From Torymus aiolomorphi (taxonomy: Eukaryota > Arthropoda > Insecta > Hymenoptera > Torymidae): a DNA stretch of 64,000 nt. The position numbers and the translations under genes are program-made. The notes below the pieces were generated by a model, which saw only the letters and a list, made by a program, of their open reading frames with translations, was not told the origin of the DNA and did no database searches. The stretch is taken from NCBI GenBank assembly GCA_036365515.1, contig CM070874.1, positions 64,313,583-64,377,582 on the forward strand, written 5' to 3'. Shown here in pieces: positions 13,703 to 25,263 of this stretch; position 1 is the stretch's first letter; each line of letters begins with the position of its first letter.

Positions 13703-13708
13703 TTTATT
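13703..13708 (-). promoter_or_regulatory. poly(A) signal of the OBP gene
   Basis: AATAAA read on the minus strand, about 75 nt after the OBP stop codon. Confidence 0.55.
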
Positions 13709-13780
13709 TCAGTTGTGTTAATAAACATATTCTTTAAATAACAATTTTTGAGTAAAAAGTTAAATATCAGTATGAAAATT

Positions 13781-15194
13781 TTAGTCGTTCAAAATATCTT
13801 GATTTCTCTGTAGACAAATAGCAACTTCACAGGGGTACTCTTTGTTGTTAACATCTCCAGCTAAAAAAAATAACGTGAAAATTGATTTAGCTCCATATTA
13901 TCGAATATTATAATTATCATAAATGTAAAAAAAGCTACCTTTAGCCTCACAAGTCTTCACAATTTCATCCAATTGCTCAGCAGACAAATTTTTGCTATTC
14001 TTTAGAACAACATCACGATTGACTGATCCATCGTCATTTATCTAAATCAAATTAGAAGCGAATGAATATATGTAGATACATGCGTACGCATACACAGATG
14101 GGTATGTATAGACAAAGAAATTACGACAGATAGAGGGAGAATACACACGCAAATACGAGGGCATATAAGTATGTGTTTGTAGGAATACACAAAAGCTTTA
14201 CCTTTTTCGTAAACTAAAGTTAGTAAAAAATTTTATGATGCTAACTTTCTGACCTATCTATTCTCCCTTTTTATGTCGTACTATCGATATCTATGTCATT
14301 GCTCTTTATGTAATACTGTCATCTATAATAAACGAGAATTCTTTGTATTTTATAACTCTACTTTCTATCGTGCAATTGTTGAATGTAATCTTTTTATAAG
14401 TCAATGCTGAATTTCCAAGCCCTTTTCATCTCATAATTATAATTATTCGATTGGAAGTGATTTTATATAAATAGCAGTGCGTTTAAATGTGGCTATAACA
14501 AAATATACAAAAAATACCTGTTTGACATTCCTAAAATTGTTAACAAATATTTTTCGCAGCGAAAAAACTAATGGAAACGTTTTTGTGAATCATGAAAAAT
14601 AGCACGAAAATAATTATTCTGCGCCAAGTCTTCATGTGTCAAAAAATTTTTGCACACACAGACACTCTCGCGGTAAACAAATAAAATAAAATTTCGTTCC
14701 ATAAATTTATTACAATAAAAAACTATGGTTGAAAAAACGCGATTATTCACCAAAAATAATACCTCATTATATAATGAAATTTACGAATGTAAATAATATC
14801 TAAAACAATTAAATAGTAAACTTACGATGTTAAGAGCTTTCATCAAACAAGCAACAACGCATTTTTTTTGGTATTCGGTTAAATCAGCGATGTCTGAAAT
14901 TAAAAAGTTGTTTATAATTAATTTAAATTGATACTGTACTAAAATAGTCTGTTTTTAACTATTTGTAATACGTATATATTACCTTCGGTGATACCAACTT
15001 CGTGGTAGCACGCCTCCAGCGTCTTGGTTGCTTCTACAATGGGGTCCTCCTCTGCTTTCTAATAACAAAAATGAAATATTATTTAAAAATGGGGTTTACA
15101 TTCAAATTTAAAATAATTATGTATGTACGAAAAATTAAATTTTTACCGCAAAAGCAACAAGGCATAGAGCAACGATAATATCGAAGGTTTTCAT
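13781..15194 (-). CDS. odorant-binding protein (classical PBP/GOBP fold), 5 exons, complete
   Basis: Minus-strand exons are 15194-15147, 15058-14983, 14893-14826, 14041-13939 and 13860-13781, all with GT-AG introns and compatible phases. They encode 124 residues. Residues 1-16 (MKTFDIIVALCLVAFA) are a signal peptide, so the protein is secreted; the family carries small hydrophobic odorants or pheromones in sensillar lymph or other fluids. Six cysteines fit the OBP order: ACYHEV, KKCVVAC (C2-X3-C3), KTCEAK, YPCEVAIC. Spacing is unusual: C1-C2 has 19 intervening residues (usually 25 or more) and C5-C6 has 4 (classically 8). C3-C4, with 37, is normal. The acidic loop INDDGS is typical of the family. 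The start follows GCCACC, an excellent context. The sequence shows no stop or frameshift. Confidence 0.92.
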
Positions 15195-15213
15195 GGTGGC
15201 TATGTTTTAGTAT

Positions 15214-15250
15214 AACTGATGATATTTGGTTAGCTGAGACTTCTTTTATA
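15214..15250 (-). promoter_or_regulatory. core promoter of the OBP gene (TATA box + arthropod initiator)
   Basis: On the minus strand TATAAAAG (15250-15243) lies 33 bp upstream of the A in TCAGTT (15219-15214), an arthropod initiator match. This predicts transcription starting near 15217 with a leader of about 22 nt before the OBP ATG. Confidence 0.75.
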
Positions 15251-15710
15251 AACACACTTATCGTTCGTCATGAATACAAAATAAATAGATGAAATTGACT
15301 TTAGAACGTATCTGTTTACTTTACCTACACGGATTCGCCAGTTGTGTTTACACGAGTACCGCCAAGTAAAAGTAACACACCTAACCTAAGTTACGGAAAC
15401 GTTATTTTTTCTCCATGTGTGGAAACATATTTGGAAATGAGATGAAATAAAACTAAATTTCGTAATTTTTTTGTGTAACAACAACTCTATCAACTCATTG
15501 TATCAAAAACAGAGTTATCTACATTTTACAATGACCCATCTTCTTCTTGATATGCATTAGCCGAACATTTAGTGTACCGTCTTGAATAACAATTTTTTCT
15601 AAGGCTCCTATCAATTTATTTAAAATATTAATGCGATTGTATTGTTACGTGTGGATACTCACACGAATATAAAAGAACGAAATAAGCAAGGCGTCCGATT
15701 ACAATATATT

Positions 15711-15738
15711 GCTAATCGGCGTTATAACGCCGATTAGC
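15711..15738. repeat. perfect 28-bp palindrome
   Basis: GCTAATCGGCGTTA is followed immediately by its exact reverse complement. It sits 13 bp before the tRNA-like sequence, so it may be part of the same short element. Confidence 0.9.
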
Positions 15739-15751
15739 AGAAAGCCAAACG

Positions 15752-15826
15752 GTGACGTCCGTGGCTTGATAGTAGCGTTTCTGACTCGCGAGTCGGCGGC
15801 TCTGGTTCAATCCCAGGGTCCGTCAC
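15752..15826 (+). ncRNA. tRNA-like sequence (tRNA pseudogene or SINE head)
   Basis: The 75-bp unit has complementary ends (GTGACG ... CGTCAC), a box A-like segment (GTGGCTTGATAGTAG), an anticodon-like stem-loop (GACTCGCGAGTC), and a good T-arm with a box B match (GGTTCAATCCC inside CTGG/CCAG). A TTTTT terminator follows directly. The D-arm pairs poorly and extra bases separate the T-arm from the acceptor strand, so it does not fold as a canonical tRNA. A tRNA-derived SINE head or decayed tRNA is more likely than a functional gene. Confidence 0.5.
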
Positions 15827-17639
15827 TTTTTATCATTAAAAGTGGTGAGAGCTCACTTGCAACAATATCATTATTTGGATGATAAAAGTGGTAGTAAAAT
15901 TATCTTAGGTGCACTTTTATCTTCACAATTTTTTTTTATAATAACTTTGTTATTAAAATTTTCCTTTTTTTCCACTATACTTTGTGATCAGAAGATGTCG
16001 GGACAGAAACCCTTTCATTTAGTTTTAGAAAATTTTGTCACTAATGGCCTCTTTAATCATAAATTAATTTTTCTCAAAATTTCAAAATTTTGATTATACT
16101 TAAGACATATTATCTTTTATAAAATTTTATTATCTTGGGCCATGAGTTAATTGAAAACTAATAGTATAATTAGAAAACACCTGTCAATACATTGGCACTC
16201 GGTTTCCTCGAACTTTAATTTTTGTTCTATTTCAACTTTTTAATGCCAGAAATTAACATTTAGAGAGGAAAGTCTTTTAGAAAATAATTGTAGAGATTAG
16301 AAATTCAGAAATACGCATTTGAAGTATTGCGTAATTTAAATTTTTCAAAGGTATGATAAAATAATACTATTTCATCGTTGTCACAATTTATATAGAAATT
16401 GGTAAAAAATATCCCATCTGTTCAGTATTGGTTAGATAAACCAATAAAATAATTGGAGTAACTGTAATTATTAATATAAACTATTATTATTATTATCAGT
16501 TCTATCAAGGAGCGCGGGAGCGCTCCGAAGACAAGTATAGAAGAAGCCTATGACGGTCGACCACGCTGCATTCACAATCCTTATACACAATCCTCTGTAC
16601 GCCATTGATATCCCGCTGTTCGCGAGCCCATACCTGTATTATCGATCGCACAAATCGCCTGCCGGATGCAAATGCTCGCACGCACGCAACATATAGCAAC
16701 TCGTAATTATTGTTCGTTAATACCGCAAGCGATGCGCGACTTCACCGTGGAATCTCGAGTTGCGGAAAGCCATCATACGCGAGCGCTCCGCTGCACAGCT
16801 GCTGTTGCTCTATATCTAATCCCAATTTTGATCCTTGCCTGATGGATCGTGACTTTTTCACACACAGAATCGCGATACGCGCGCTAGAATGATTTAGCGA
16901 ATGAAGTCGTTTTATTATTAAGATAGGTTCGTTGTTCGCGGGAATTATATAACTGTCGTAATTAAAATCAATGGCTCGCTGATTGCTGACCGTTATTACA
17001 CGCGGCTTGGATTATATTTCTCTTTCTGAATTCAATGCAACGATAAAGTTGCGGAGATAAAGTCGCGCGCGCGCGCGCGTGTGTTATTTGTCTAGGATTT
17101 CATTATTATTACGCGGCTGGAATATTGTATTTTCGCTAATTAATAATCATCGCGTGCGCGGATTTTTATTTGACAAATTATCGTTGAAATTAGTAAGTTT
17201 AATGTGCAAAAGCGCCGCGCAATCATAATAAATCAAATATCGCGGATATTTTTTATATAATACGATTTCGGAATCAATTATAAGTTAATCGCCACGTGTA
17301 TTTATCAACCCAAAATTTTTAAATACTGCACCCGCGACAATAAGTAACAGCTGTAACACGCGAACGACAAGAGCACGAACAAAAATGTCGAGAGAGCGAA
17401 AAAATCGCGGAACACTGCCCGCCGCATTGTGCACAGATTAACGCGGCCGGCGATATCGTAAATATGAAATATATACGATCGGCATCGCGCAACCCAACTC
17501 GGCGCTCATTAATTCAATATTATCGAACCGCGCGCGTATACGTATACATGAGGAAATCTACAAAAAAGTAGCCCTTACGACGGCCTCAAAACTGGTCAAC
17601 ATTTTTTTTAAGGCACACCTCCCGAACAGGTTTTTTCTT
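15827..17639. other. non-coding; AT-rich then CpG-rich block
   Basis: No gene supported. 15827-16500 is AT-rich. 16500-17560 is CpG-rich, with a CGCGCG run at about 17064-17081 and several mirror-like GCGCGC tracts. Short frames in this block have no splice or start context. Confidence 0.4.
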
Positions 17640-17782
17640 CTTTATACCATAAAGGAACGGAAAATACTCGTGTACAATCAAAAACGACTTTGAGTTTCGT
17701 TAAATCGCTCTAGAGACACGAATAGAGGTGATAGAAGTTCGGAATCGCGTGATTTTAGAAAATGTCTGTGTGGATGTGTGTG

Positions 17783-17814
<32 letters not shown>

Positions 17815-17831
17815 TGCGTACGTGCGTGTGT

Positions 17832-17869
<38 letters not shown>

Positions 17870-18960
17870 CGGTGTGTGTGTGTGTGTGTACGTATACCGT
17901 TTTATCTCTGGATCTATTCGATCGATTTTAACCGGACAGGTCTTATTTGTTTTTGTTTTTCTTGTGTGAATGGGGGAAGAAAATCCTCTTTTTGATTCGC
18001 CAATGCGTTTTTGTTTTATTTCGAATTTTCTATTTTCGCTAAAATTCATTTTTGGGTTTTTTTAATGATAACATTGAGATATTTGAATTGGACAGATAGC
18101 ATTCGAAAGAGCATAAAAAACCTATATTTTCTGGAAAAAAAATTACATTAGCTACTGCGGTTCTTTTGTTATTAACAAAAACGTGTTTTTTTTTAAACTT
18201 GTAACTTCAAAAATAAAAGGCCAAATTTTTTGAAAAAAATCATGATAATACAGAATATGAATAGCTATAATCTGTAAAAATTTGAATCCATTCTGTCGAC
18301 TAGTTTTTGAGAAAAATATTAAAAAATGAAAAAAATGCGTTTTGCATAAAACACATTTACTTTAGTAAAAGTGACTTAAGGGAAAAAAACTTGAGGTTAA
18401 AATCTTTTTAACCTTTTTTTCAAATCGTAATTTCTCGAGAACAGTTGAATAAATCAGCTGTAAATTTATACATAATTTTCTGTGTGCTAGATAGTATATG
18501 TGATGTGCGAATTTTCATCAAAATCGTTTGATTACTTTTTGAGATATTTAATATTTAATATTTTCGTACTTTGCAAAGTCATTTTCTTTGTCGCATGATA
18601 ATGAGAGAAAAAAAATTGTTTAATCATGTTGAAATTTTGTAGAGATGTAGAGTTTTTATGTTTATCGTGTAAGTCCTTTAAGTAACAGAATTGTCTCATG
18701 ATTTTTAGAGATATTTAAGGCTAAAACTTTTTTACGTTTTTTTGATAATCGTAATTTCTAAATGAAAACTCCATGTATAAGCTTGAAATTTATAGACTAT
18801 TTTGTCTGCGATATAGGCAATATCTGTGTAAAATTTGATTAAGATTATATGGTTACTTTTTGAGATATTTAATATTTAAAATTATGACATTTCTGAACAT
18901 GACTGTTTGTTGCACTATAATTAGAGTAAAATTGTTTTAATTTCTTTGAAAATTTGTAGA
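17640..18960. repeat. dispersed TG-tract repeat family, copy 1
   Basis: The 5' side (about 17700-17765), an internal TG/CG-rich microsatellite (17768-17892) and the following sequence match the copies at about 27300-28740 and 37200-37650. Shared landmarks are a CGCTCTAGA-like lead-in, AAAATGTCTGT just before the TG tract, CGATTTTAACCGGACAGG just after it, and later TCGTAATTTCTCGAGAAC, which recurs inside the unit. No protein is encoded. The microsatellite seems to be an integral, polymorphic part of the element. Confidence 0.8.
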
Positions 18961-18964
18961 GATG

Positions 18965-19160
18965 AAAACCGACGCTGTGGGAAATAGAAAGCAACGCTGC
19001 TAATAAGTGTCTAAAACGCAACTATTGTTGAATGTATTTTGCAAAGTTTTTCAATTATCGTTGGAAGTGTTAAATATTTATTGAGGCTGGAAGATAAGAA
19101 AAAACAAAAGGTATGTAAATGAAAAATATTAATTTACCTAATATTATACTAATCTTAAAT
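18965..19160 (+). repeat. fragment related to the 5' part of the element at 23510
   Basis: The stretch containing GAAAGCAACGCTGC, a donor-like AAAAG|GTATGTAAATG and AATTTACCTAATATTATA parallels 23530-23680 (GAAAGCAATGCTGC, AAAG|GTATCTAAACG, AATTTACCTAATTTAACG). It appears to be the leader exon and intron start of the same repeat family, without the coding part. Confidence 0.55.
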
Positions 19161-20149
19161 TTATATATATTTTTTTTATACATTGTCATAAACATTTTAT
19201 TCTTAGTAGTGTGAGTTCTTTTAAATTTTTCTTAATTCACATTCATTTTTCAAATGTTTCAAGTTATGTGTACTTTCATAACTTTTGAATGTACTACTGA
19301 AATACTTTCATACTATTATATGTTATATTAAAATCTAATACTAGTTAATTATGACAACTAATTGCTTAATAAAATATTTACTTAGGAAAACAGTTATTAT
19401 TTGAATATATAGTGTTATATATGTAAACAAAATTGTCATATTAAGGTAATTTTCGACCCTAAGCCGCGCATGCGCACTAAACTATACACCGACAGAAGAA
19501 CGCTTTGAGTGAGTAGCCGTGCGCATACGCTCAGACTGTCGGCGGTGCCCGAGCGTCCCTCCACCATGCGCGCGCTACGTTTCTAGCTGTGCGCATCGCT
19601 TTTCATCGTGTCTGCACGGTTTTTCACCCTGCGATCCGAGGGAAAATCCGCCACCTTTCGTTCGGGTGTTCTCGGACCATATCTTTCCGCACACAATTGC
19701 AAAACCATCGGAAAAACTATGCTACCCTAAGTATTTTAATCCATACAATTCAAATATTCAAGTCTTTTTACGATCAAAGTTGTACAAATTATTTAAAATG
19801 CATTTATTTAAACAATTTACAAAATATTGTTTTTTGCTATCGGAGTATTTTTTTTTCTAAAAATATACATTATTTCATGAAAAAAATGTCTTTTGAACTA
19901 CCATTAAAAAGCAAAAATTAAAAGAGCTATGATTTTTTGAAATTTATTGAAAGTTTCCGACGCAAATTTTTTTTGCTTAAACTCGCTGCCATTTCATTCC
20001 CATTAAACCGGTTGCTGTCAAATTTTGAGGAAGCATTGTTGAAGGCTATTCGCGGCTTATAAGCTTATTAAAAGGTTTTCAAATATTTGCAAAACCAAAT
20101 GGCAATTTTTTTAATAACCAAAAGTCAAAATCACAAATTTTTATCTTCA

Positions 20150-20486
20150 ACGACAAAAGTTGTATTAAGAATTTTTGATTTGTCATAATCTAACTATTTA
20201 GTATTGAAGTTTAATAGTTAAAGAAGCCCTCTGCCTAGTTTTAGATCTCTAGGTTATAAGGGTGCGAAATGGTTGCGAAAATCGCAACCGCTTTGTACCG
20301 CGCGCTCGGTCTGTCTGACGTGCAATCTGACACGCTCATGAACGCGGTTGCACATAATCGCAATAATTTAATGGTTTTAATATCTAGAGATCTATAACTT
20401 TTCGAGATATTCTTTAACTATCATATTTTAATACTAAATAGTTAGATTTTATCAAAACGAAAATTTATAACACAACTTTTGCAGCT
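20150..20486. mobile_element. foldback (MITE-like), about 340 bp
   Basis: The left arm (ACAAAAGTTGTATTAAG, then ATCTAACTATTTAGTATTGAAG, AGATCTCTAGGTTATAA, GGTTGCGA) is mirrored by the right arm (GGTTGCACATAATCG, AGAGATCTATAACTT, ATACTAAATAGTTAGATTT, AACACAACTTTTG). The GC-richer centre carries CGCGCGCTCGG. There is no coding capacity. Part of the arm recurs again at about 20570-20600. Confidence 0.7.
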
Positions 20487-20751
20487 AAATATAGTTACTC
20501 AAAATTATCGATAATTACTATTTATAAAATCTCCGTTACAAATTTTAAAAATTTTTAAATAAATTTGATCAAATCTATCTATTTAGTATTAAAGTAATAG
20601 AAGTCTACTTTGAGCGATGGTCTCGAGCAGAATGTAAAAGATTATGAAAACCGTATTCGAGGTTAAGGTGGCTCGAGCGGTCAAGTAGACCTAAAGCTAT
20701 GAACATTTTTTACAAAAATTTATTTACACATTCCACTCTGAAAACTGATAT

Positions 20752-21392
20752 GACACGAAAAAGGGTTCTTAACATGATAGAAGAAATTTTTGCTATAAAA
20801 TTTCCATTGCTACAAAAGTAGATTTTTTCTACTCAAAAGAAATTTAATAAGTAAAGATAATCTTCTTTGTTTTTCATTCAATTTTAATTTGCAAGGTCTC
20901 ATTTTCTTCCTTGTTTAATTTCAAGGGGAGGTACCGATATAAAAATTGAAAAATTTTCAAAACCTTCAAAGTTATTTCCAATTGTTGTCATTGAATTTTA
21001 TAAACAATTGCATATAATTTTGGAGGTTTTGAAAATTTTTGAATTTTTATATCGGTACTTCCCCTTGAAATTGAACAAAGAAGAAAATGAGACCTTGAAA
21101 ATTACAATTGAATGAAAAACAAACAAGATTATCTTTAAGTTTTTTGGGAGAGGCAGACATCAAACGAACCAAAGTTGAGCGAATATTTTTTATTATTTGC
21201 CAATCATAAACAATATTCATATAATAAACAATATTCGCTCAACTTTGGTTCGTTTGATGTCCGCCTCTCCCAAAAAGATTATCTTTACTTACTCAATTTC
21301 TTTTGAGTGGAAAAAATCTACTTTTGCAAAAATGGAAATTGTATAACAAAAATTTTTTCCGTTATGTTAAGAACCCTTTTTCCTGTCAACGT
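20752..21392. mobile_element. foldback element carrying a nested insertion
   Basis: Outer arms are 20752-20975 (GACACGAAAAAGGGTTCTTA to TTTTCAAAACC) and, inverted, 21020-21392 (GGTTTTGAAAA to GAACCCTTTTTCCTGTCAA). The right arm is longer because a separate hairpin element is inserted in it at about 21137-21275. Confidence 0.8.
21137..21275. mobile_element. nested MITE with about 11-bp target duplication
   Basis: The inverted ends TTTTTTGGGAGAGGC and GCCTCTCCCAAAAA enclose near-perfect arms (CATCAAACGAACCAAAGTTG and its complement). GATTATCTTTA flanks both sides. The uninterrupted version of this target is visible in the opposite arm of the host element (AAAGATAATC near 20855), which confirms insertion after the foldback formed. 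Confidence 0.78.
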
Positions 21393-23505
21393 CGCACAGC
21401 TTCAATCAGTTGTTATGGCGTCTACCTTCCATCAACGAAATCCGTGAAATTTCCAAACTTTAGTTAAGGTTCATTCAATATCTACACCGCTGAGCATCTT
21501 CATTATTTTTTATATCATCCCTGCTATAAATTATAAATGTTAATAACAGATAATAACTGTTAAAAATTACTTAAAACTTTTTATAACTGTTTAAAATTAT
21601 TCATTATGAAGCAGGTTCATGTAGGATTTTGGACATATTTTCAAATAAATTTTAGCAGTTATAAACAGTTTGAAACAGTTTCAAATAATTTTGAATGATA
21701 TTTAAAAAGAATTAATAATTTGAAATTAATGAAATTATTATTAACTAATAATAATAATAATTAATTAATAATTCGTAATTAATTTTAAAGAACGATATTT
21801 AAGGATTATATTTATGAATGATATTTTGAATGATATTTAAGAAGAATTAATAATTTTTAATCAATTAAACTATTATTAACTATTACAAACATTTAAAAAC
21901 TGTTACAAACAGTTACAGATAATTACTAACGTCCAAAATCCTACATTTTATAACATTCTTGAACAGTTTATCACTCTTACTAACAGTTCTGGATTTTAGT
22001 TTCCGAGCGAGGCGCTAGATGGTGAGCGCCAATGCGCTACTTAAAACATCACTAAGAGTATACATATATAGGCCTGCGGCGTCCATTCGCCAATGCTTCA
22101 TGCACATTACTTTGCCCCTCTCGTTTTTTGCCTATACCTTATGCCTATCATATTTGCCTATAAATTGCCTATAATTGCTTAGTCTTATTTACGAATAAGA
22201 CACCTTTATGACACGGTATTTCGCGCGAACTATAAGAACCCGCGCGTCCCGAATTAACCGCGTCCTCAATCACTCTCACGTTCAAACTTGCCTCTCGCTC
22301 AAATACTCTCCTCGCCGAATTTGTAAGGCGCCAGACGAGGAGATCACACTCACGCACACTCTCGCGATGCCGGCTCGAGACTCACTCCCGTCGGGGTGGT
22401 CCGCGTTCACCTGCTCGGGCAGCAGGGCTCGCACACGCACGCTAGCGCTCGTCCTCTACACGGCGTGCCGTGAGGGCCAAAGCTCTCCTTTCTATGCGTT
22501 CTTCCTTCCCCGCTGGGAAGGAAGGGCACCAATACTGGCCCCGAGTAAACGCTCGCGAACGACACGCACACACGCACTCTTTCCTACCTTGACGATCTCC
22601 TCCCTCGTACACGCTTGACTCGTGCTGGCTCGTCCTCGGTGCTCGCTCTCTGCACCTGGCTCTCGGAAGTCACCGTCTCTGTTCCTCACTTGCACTCTCG
22701 GAAAATCACCAAGTCTCACGCGCGCGTACACTTAGTCTCTCTCGCTCGGAGGTCCGGGGTAGAGTCATTAGTGAGCGGCGCTCTCTCTCTCCCCTGCCCT
22801 CCTATGGCGCTCGCGGCGCTCGAATCACCATCGAAGTCGTTTCAAAATCCCTTCGCGCGCTCACACTCAGACATCCATACTCGACGCGTTTTCCCGCGTC
22901 GCACCTTATTGCCTAAAACTTTGCCTATTTTGCTCGAACGCATTTTGCGTTCATATTTTCTGCAATCAACTTTCACTTTTGAGTAGAGTTGGTTGCACAG
23001 ACTCTGGAAATCTTAATTTCCATTTTTTCTTTTTTTCGCTGACAAACCCTGACATTATAAATTCTCGTATACGTCCAATCGTATACACTAACAGTTTTTA
23101 ACTTTTTTGAACAAAAATATTTCCGCTAGGGATGTGTTGTATTGCTTTATGAGACATATTAATTTTTTATAATGATTCATCCTATTGTTTTTAAAATATT
23201 TATAAATACGTTATACTTAAACCGCGTTGGTATAGGGTTAGCGTGTTAAATATCAGAACTTTGAAACTTAATATCTTAGTAACGGCACCGCTAAGATCTC
23301 TGAAACTTGAAAACCTTATAGAAATAGCTATAATAAACTATTTCTTCAAGTTTTAAAGAAATTCATCGTAGAGCCATTTGGGTCGACAACTACCTTAAAG
23401 TATTTCTAATTATTTTTTATATGAAATTTCAATTTCTATTTTTATATAAATCGTTTATAATTTTATAGTTAATAATTTAAAAAATGATGTAATGTTTTCT
23501 ATTCT
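21393..23505. other. non-coding; AT-rich tandem-like section and a CpG/CT-rich block
   Basis: 21530-21990 is a patchwork of short repeats built on AATAACTGTTA and ATTAATAATT. 22200-22990 is rich in CT and CpG with frames on both strands of more than 80 codons, but these are arginine- and serine-rich, overlap antisense and have no splice or start support. It could be a promoter-like block or part of a long terminal repeat; neither can be shown from the sequence alone. Confidence 0.35.
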
Positions 23506-23509
23506 TTTA

Positions 23510-24162
23510 CAGATCGCAAGATGAAGTAGAAAGCAATGCTGCAAGTATCAGAAAAAAACAAGATTTAATTTTCAATCATTGTTCACAGTGTTGAATTTTT
23601 ATTGAGAGTGAAGGTTAAACAGTAAAGGTATCTAAACGAAAAATGTTAATTTACCTAATTTAACGTTAATATTATAAATGTATATACTTTTATGATAATT
23701 TTTATAACATTATTTATGTATCAAATCTTGATGATCAATGATTTTGTAAGTCCTATAATGTTATTTTTTTACAGATTTTATTATGGATTCTAATCAGTGT
23801 ATTCTTTGCAACGAACCAATGACTGAAGAGGATAGTAGGAAGCTTGGAGAACGTGTTATCGCTATTCTGATTGCGTATAGTGAACGAAAAAAGGATAACA
23901 AACACATTCAGTTGCGGAAACACACGTTGATCAACGTAGACAGATGATGAGATAATCAGAGAATTGCTGCACGATTAAAAGACGTTAACAGTTTAGTAGA
24001 AGTAGAAGCTCGTTATCACGGTTTATGAGCAATTTTTATCGCAAGCGGCAATCCAGTTGTAGGACGTCCTCCCGATGATGAAATTTCAGATATAGCTACC
24101 CAAGTTATCAATTTTATTCTTGAAAATGATCATGAAAGTCAAGTTTCTCTAAAGAAATTTTA
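23510..24162 (+). pseudogene. pseudogene of a repeat-encoded zinc-binding protein
   Basis: A leader (23510-23630) ends in a donor-like AAAG|GTATCT, and an acceptor (TTTTTTACAG) precedes the ATG at 23783. The protein opens MDSNQCILCNEPM (a C-X2-C pair). After in-frame TGA codons at 23945 and 23948 it continues DNQRIAARLKDVNSLVEVEA, then ARYHGL, a third TGA, and AIFIASGNPVVGRPPDDE, ending at TAA near 24162. The arrangement C-X2-C ... AEARYH-X2-C is familiar from highly repeated uncharacterised proteins in insect genomes, here with stops at two positions where cysteine is usual. It is a decayed copy of a mobile-element-associated gene. Confidence 0.6.
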
Positions 24163-24186
24163 AATAAAGAAATTTTAAATATCGAT

Positions 24187-24830
24187 TCATTCGAAGGAAT
24201 TGTTCGGACTATCTGTAATGATGCCTAGAAAGCATTTGTCAAAAGCTTTAATCGATTCTATTTCGCACTTAGGATTTTGTGCATCCTACTGTGAAACTTT
24301 TGCGAATTTTTTCTGAATGCTAACTTGTATATTTCCTTAGCTGGCATGGCTCACAGAAAAACTTGTCAGAGTTGTTTAACGTAACTTCATCTACTAGGTT
24401 GTTTTTCACTATTCCTCTCAGTGCACGTGCATTTAAGTGTCCTAAGCTTTCATGCCAGCACTGCACTGGGTTACTTTACCCGAATGAGCGGTTTAAAGAT
24501 ATTGTTTGTCTGTGCTACTCTAGACGGTATAACCCTACTCTCGCCACAGACGTCTACGTACTTTCCATTGTAGATGATCTTGTGACCCTTCCTGGCGCAG
24601 ACTCCGACAAATAGAAGGTTTCTACGTACCTCAGGTACGTGCAGCACGTTCTCTATTCTTCCAGGCAGCCACTTGCCTTGCACGAAACATTCAATTAGAA
24701 TTGTGCCTTCACCTGCAACCTCGTATTGTCTGTAGTTTCCGATTAGCACTGTGCTGCCATCGCTCCATGGATGATAGATGCTGAACCAGGCTAGTCAGGC
24801 CGAGAATACAGCTTCCCGTTCTTGCGCCGG
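24187..24830 (-). pseudogene. Ty1/Copia retrotransposon pol fragment (protease-integrase junction)
   Basis: On the minus strand, 24775-24471 reads YHPWSDGSTVLIGN, then GEGTILIECFVQGKWLPGRI and NVLHVPEVRRNLLF, the typical region just before the Copia GAG-pre-integrase domain. A frameshift then moves to a frame (about 24480-24320) with CWHESLGHLNARALRGIV and FFCEPCQLRKYTS. The latter shows the H-X3-H ... C-X2-C zinc-binding pattern of the integrase N-terminus, and ends at a stop. No reverse transcriptase or long terminal repeats were found nearby. It is a truncated, frameshifted relic. Confidence 0.8.
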
Positions 24831-24974
24831 AAGACAATGTGGTACGTTCAGCCCCGCCCCCCCAATTCAATTACCACATTACTCCATTATTAAAAGATTA
24901 CTCCTCCGCATTATAATGTTATCATGATGGCGAAGACGACTGTCATAAAATATATGTGGTTACCGAAAATGTCT

Positions 24975-25204
24975 GTGGGTGCTTCACCCCTATTTTCTAT
25001 TTTTGATTTTTCAGTGGCCCACCCCTTTACAAACATGATTATCCTTTACGTTTAAGTATAAGAATAAGGCATATTACCAATTCGGTCATAACTGCCTTTA
25101 AAATGAGGTTTCCCCTCATAATGCCCATTACGACACATTTTTATAGCCACAAGCAATAAGATTAAAAAAGAGAAGAAGCAATTTCTTTTTGTTGTAAAGG
25201 TCAT
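24975..25204 (-). pseudogene. two-membrane-segment mini-ORF, array copy A (frameshifted)
   Basis: The start ATGACCTTTACAAC at 25204 matches the start of copy D (ATGATGACCTATAAT). The first half reads MTFTTKRNCFFSFLILLLVA then IKMC, a hydrophobic helix plus the IK-x-C motif seen in copies B and D. After a one-base shift the second half reads MGIMRGNLILKAVMTELVIC then LILILKRKG and stops at 25039. About 45 bp past the stop is a short hairpin (GGGTG/CACCC). Upstream, the sequence GACTGGTCATC is shared with D. Confidence 0.55.
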
Positions 25205-25263
25205 CGTAAAGATGACCAGTCAAATTATCAAAATCGAAGGCGAGCTCAGCGTGCTAGCTGGAT

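Noticed and set aside
19464..19720. CGCGCATGCGCAC (NRF-1-like site) in a GC-rich patch, possible promoter
   Set aside because: The patch has no attached gene, and the same kind of site occurs inside a transposon at 62882.
22208..22986. Two plus-strand frames of 123-136 codons and one antisense frame
   Set aside because: Composition is Arg/Ser/Thr-rich from CT/CpG-rich DNA; no conserved motif, no splice support.
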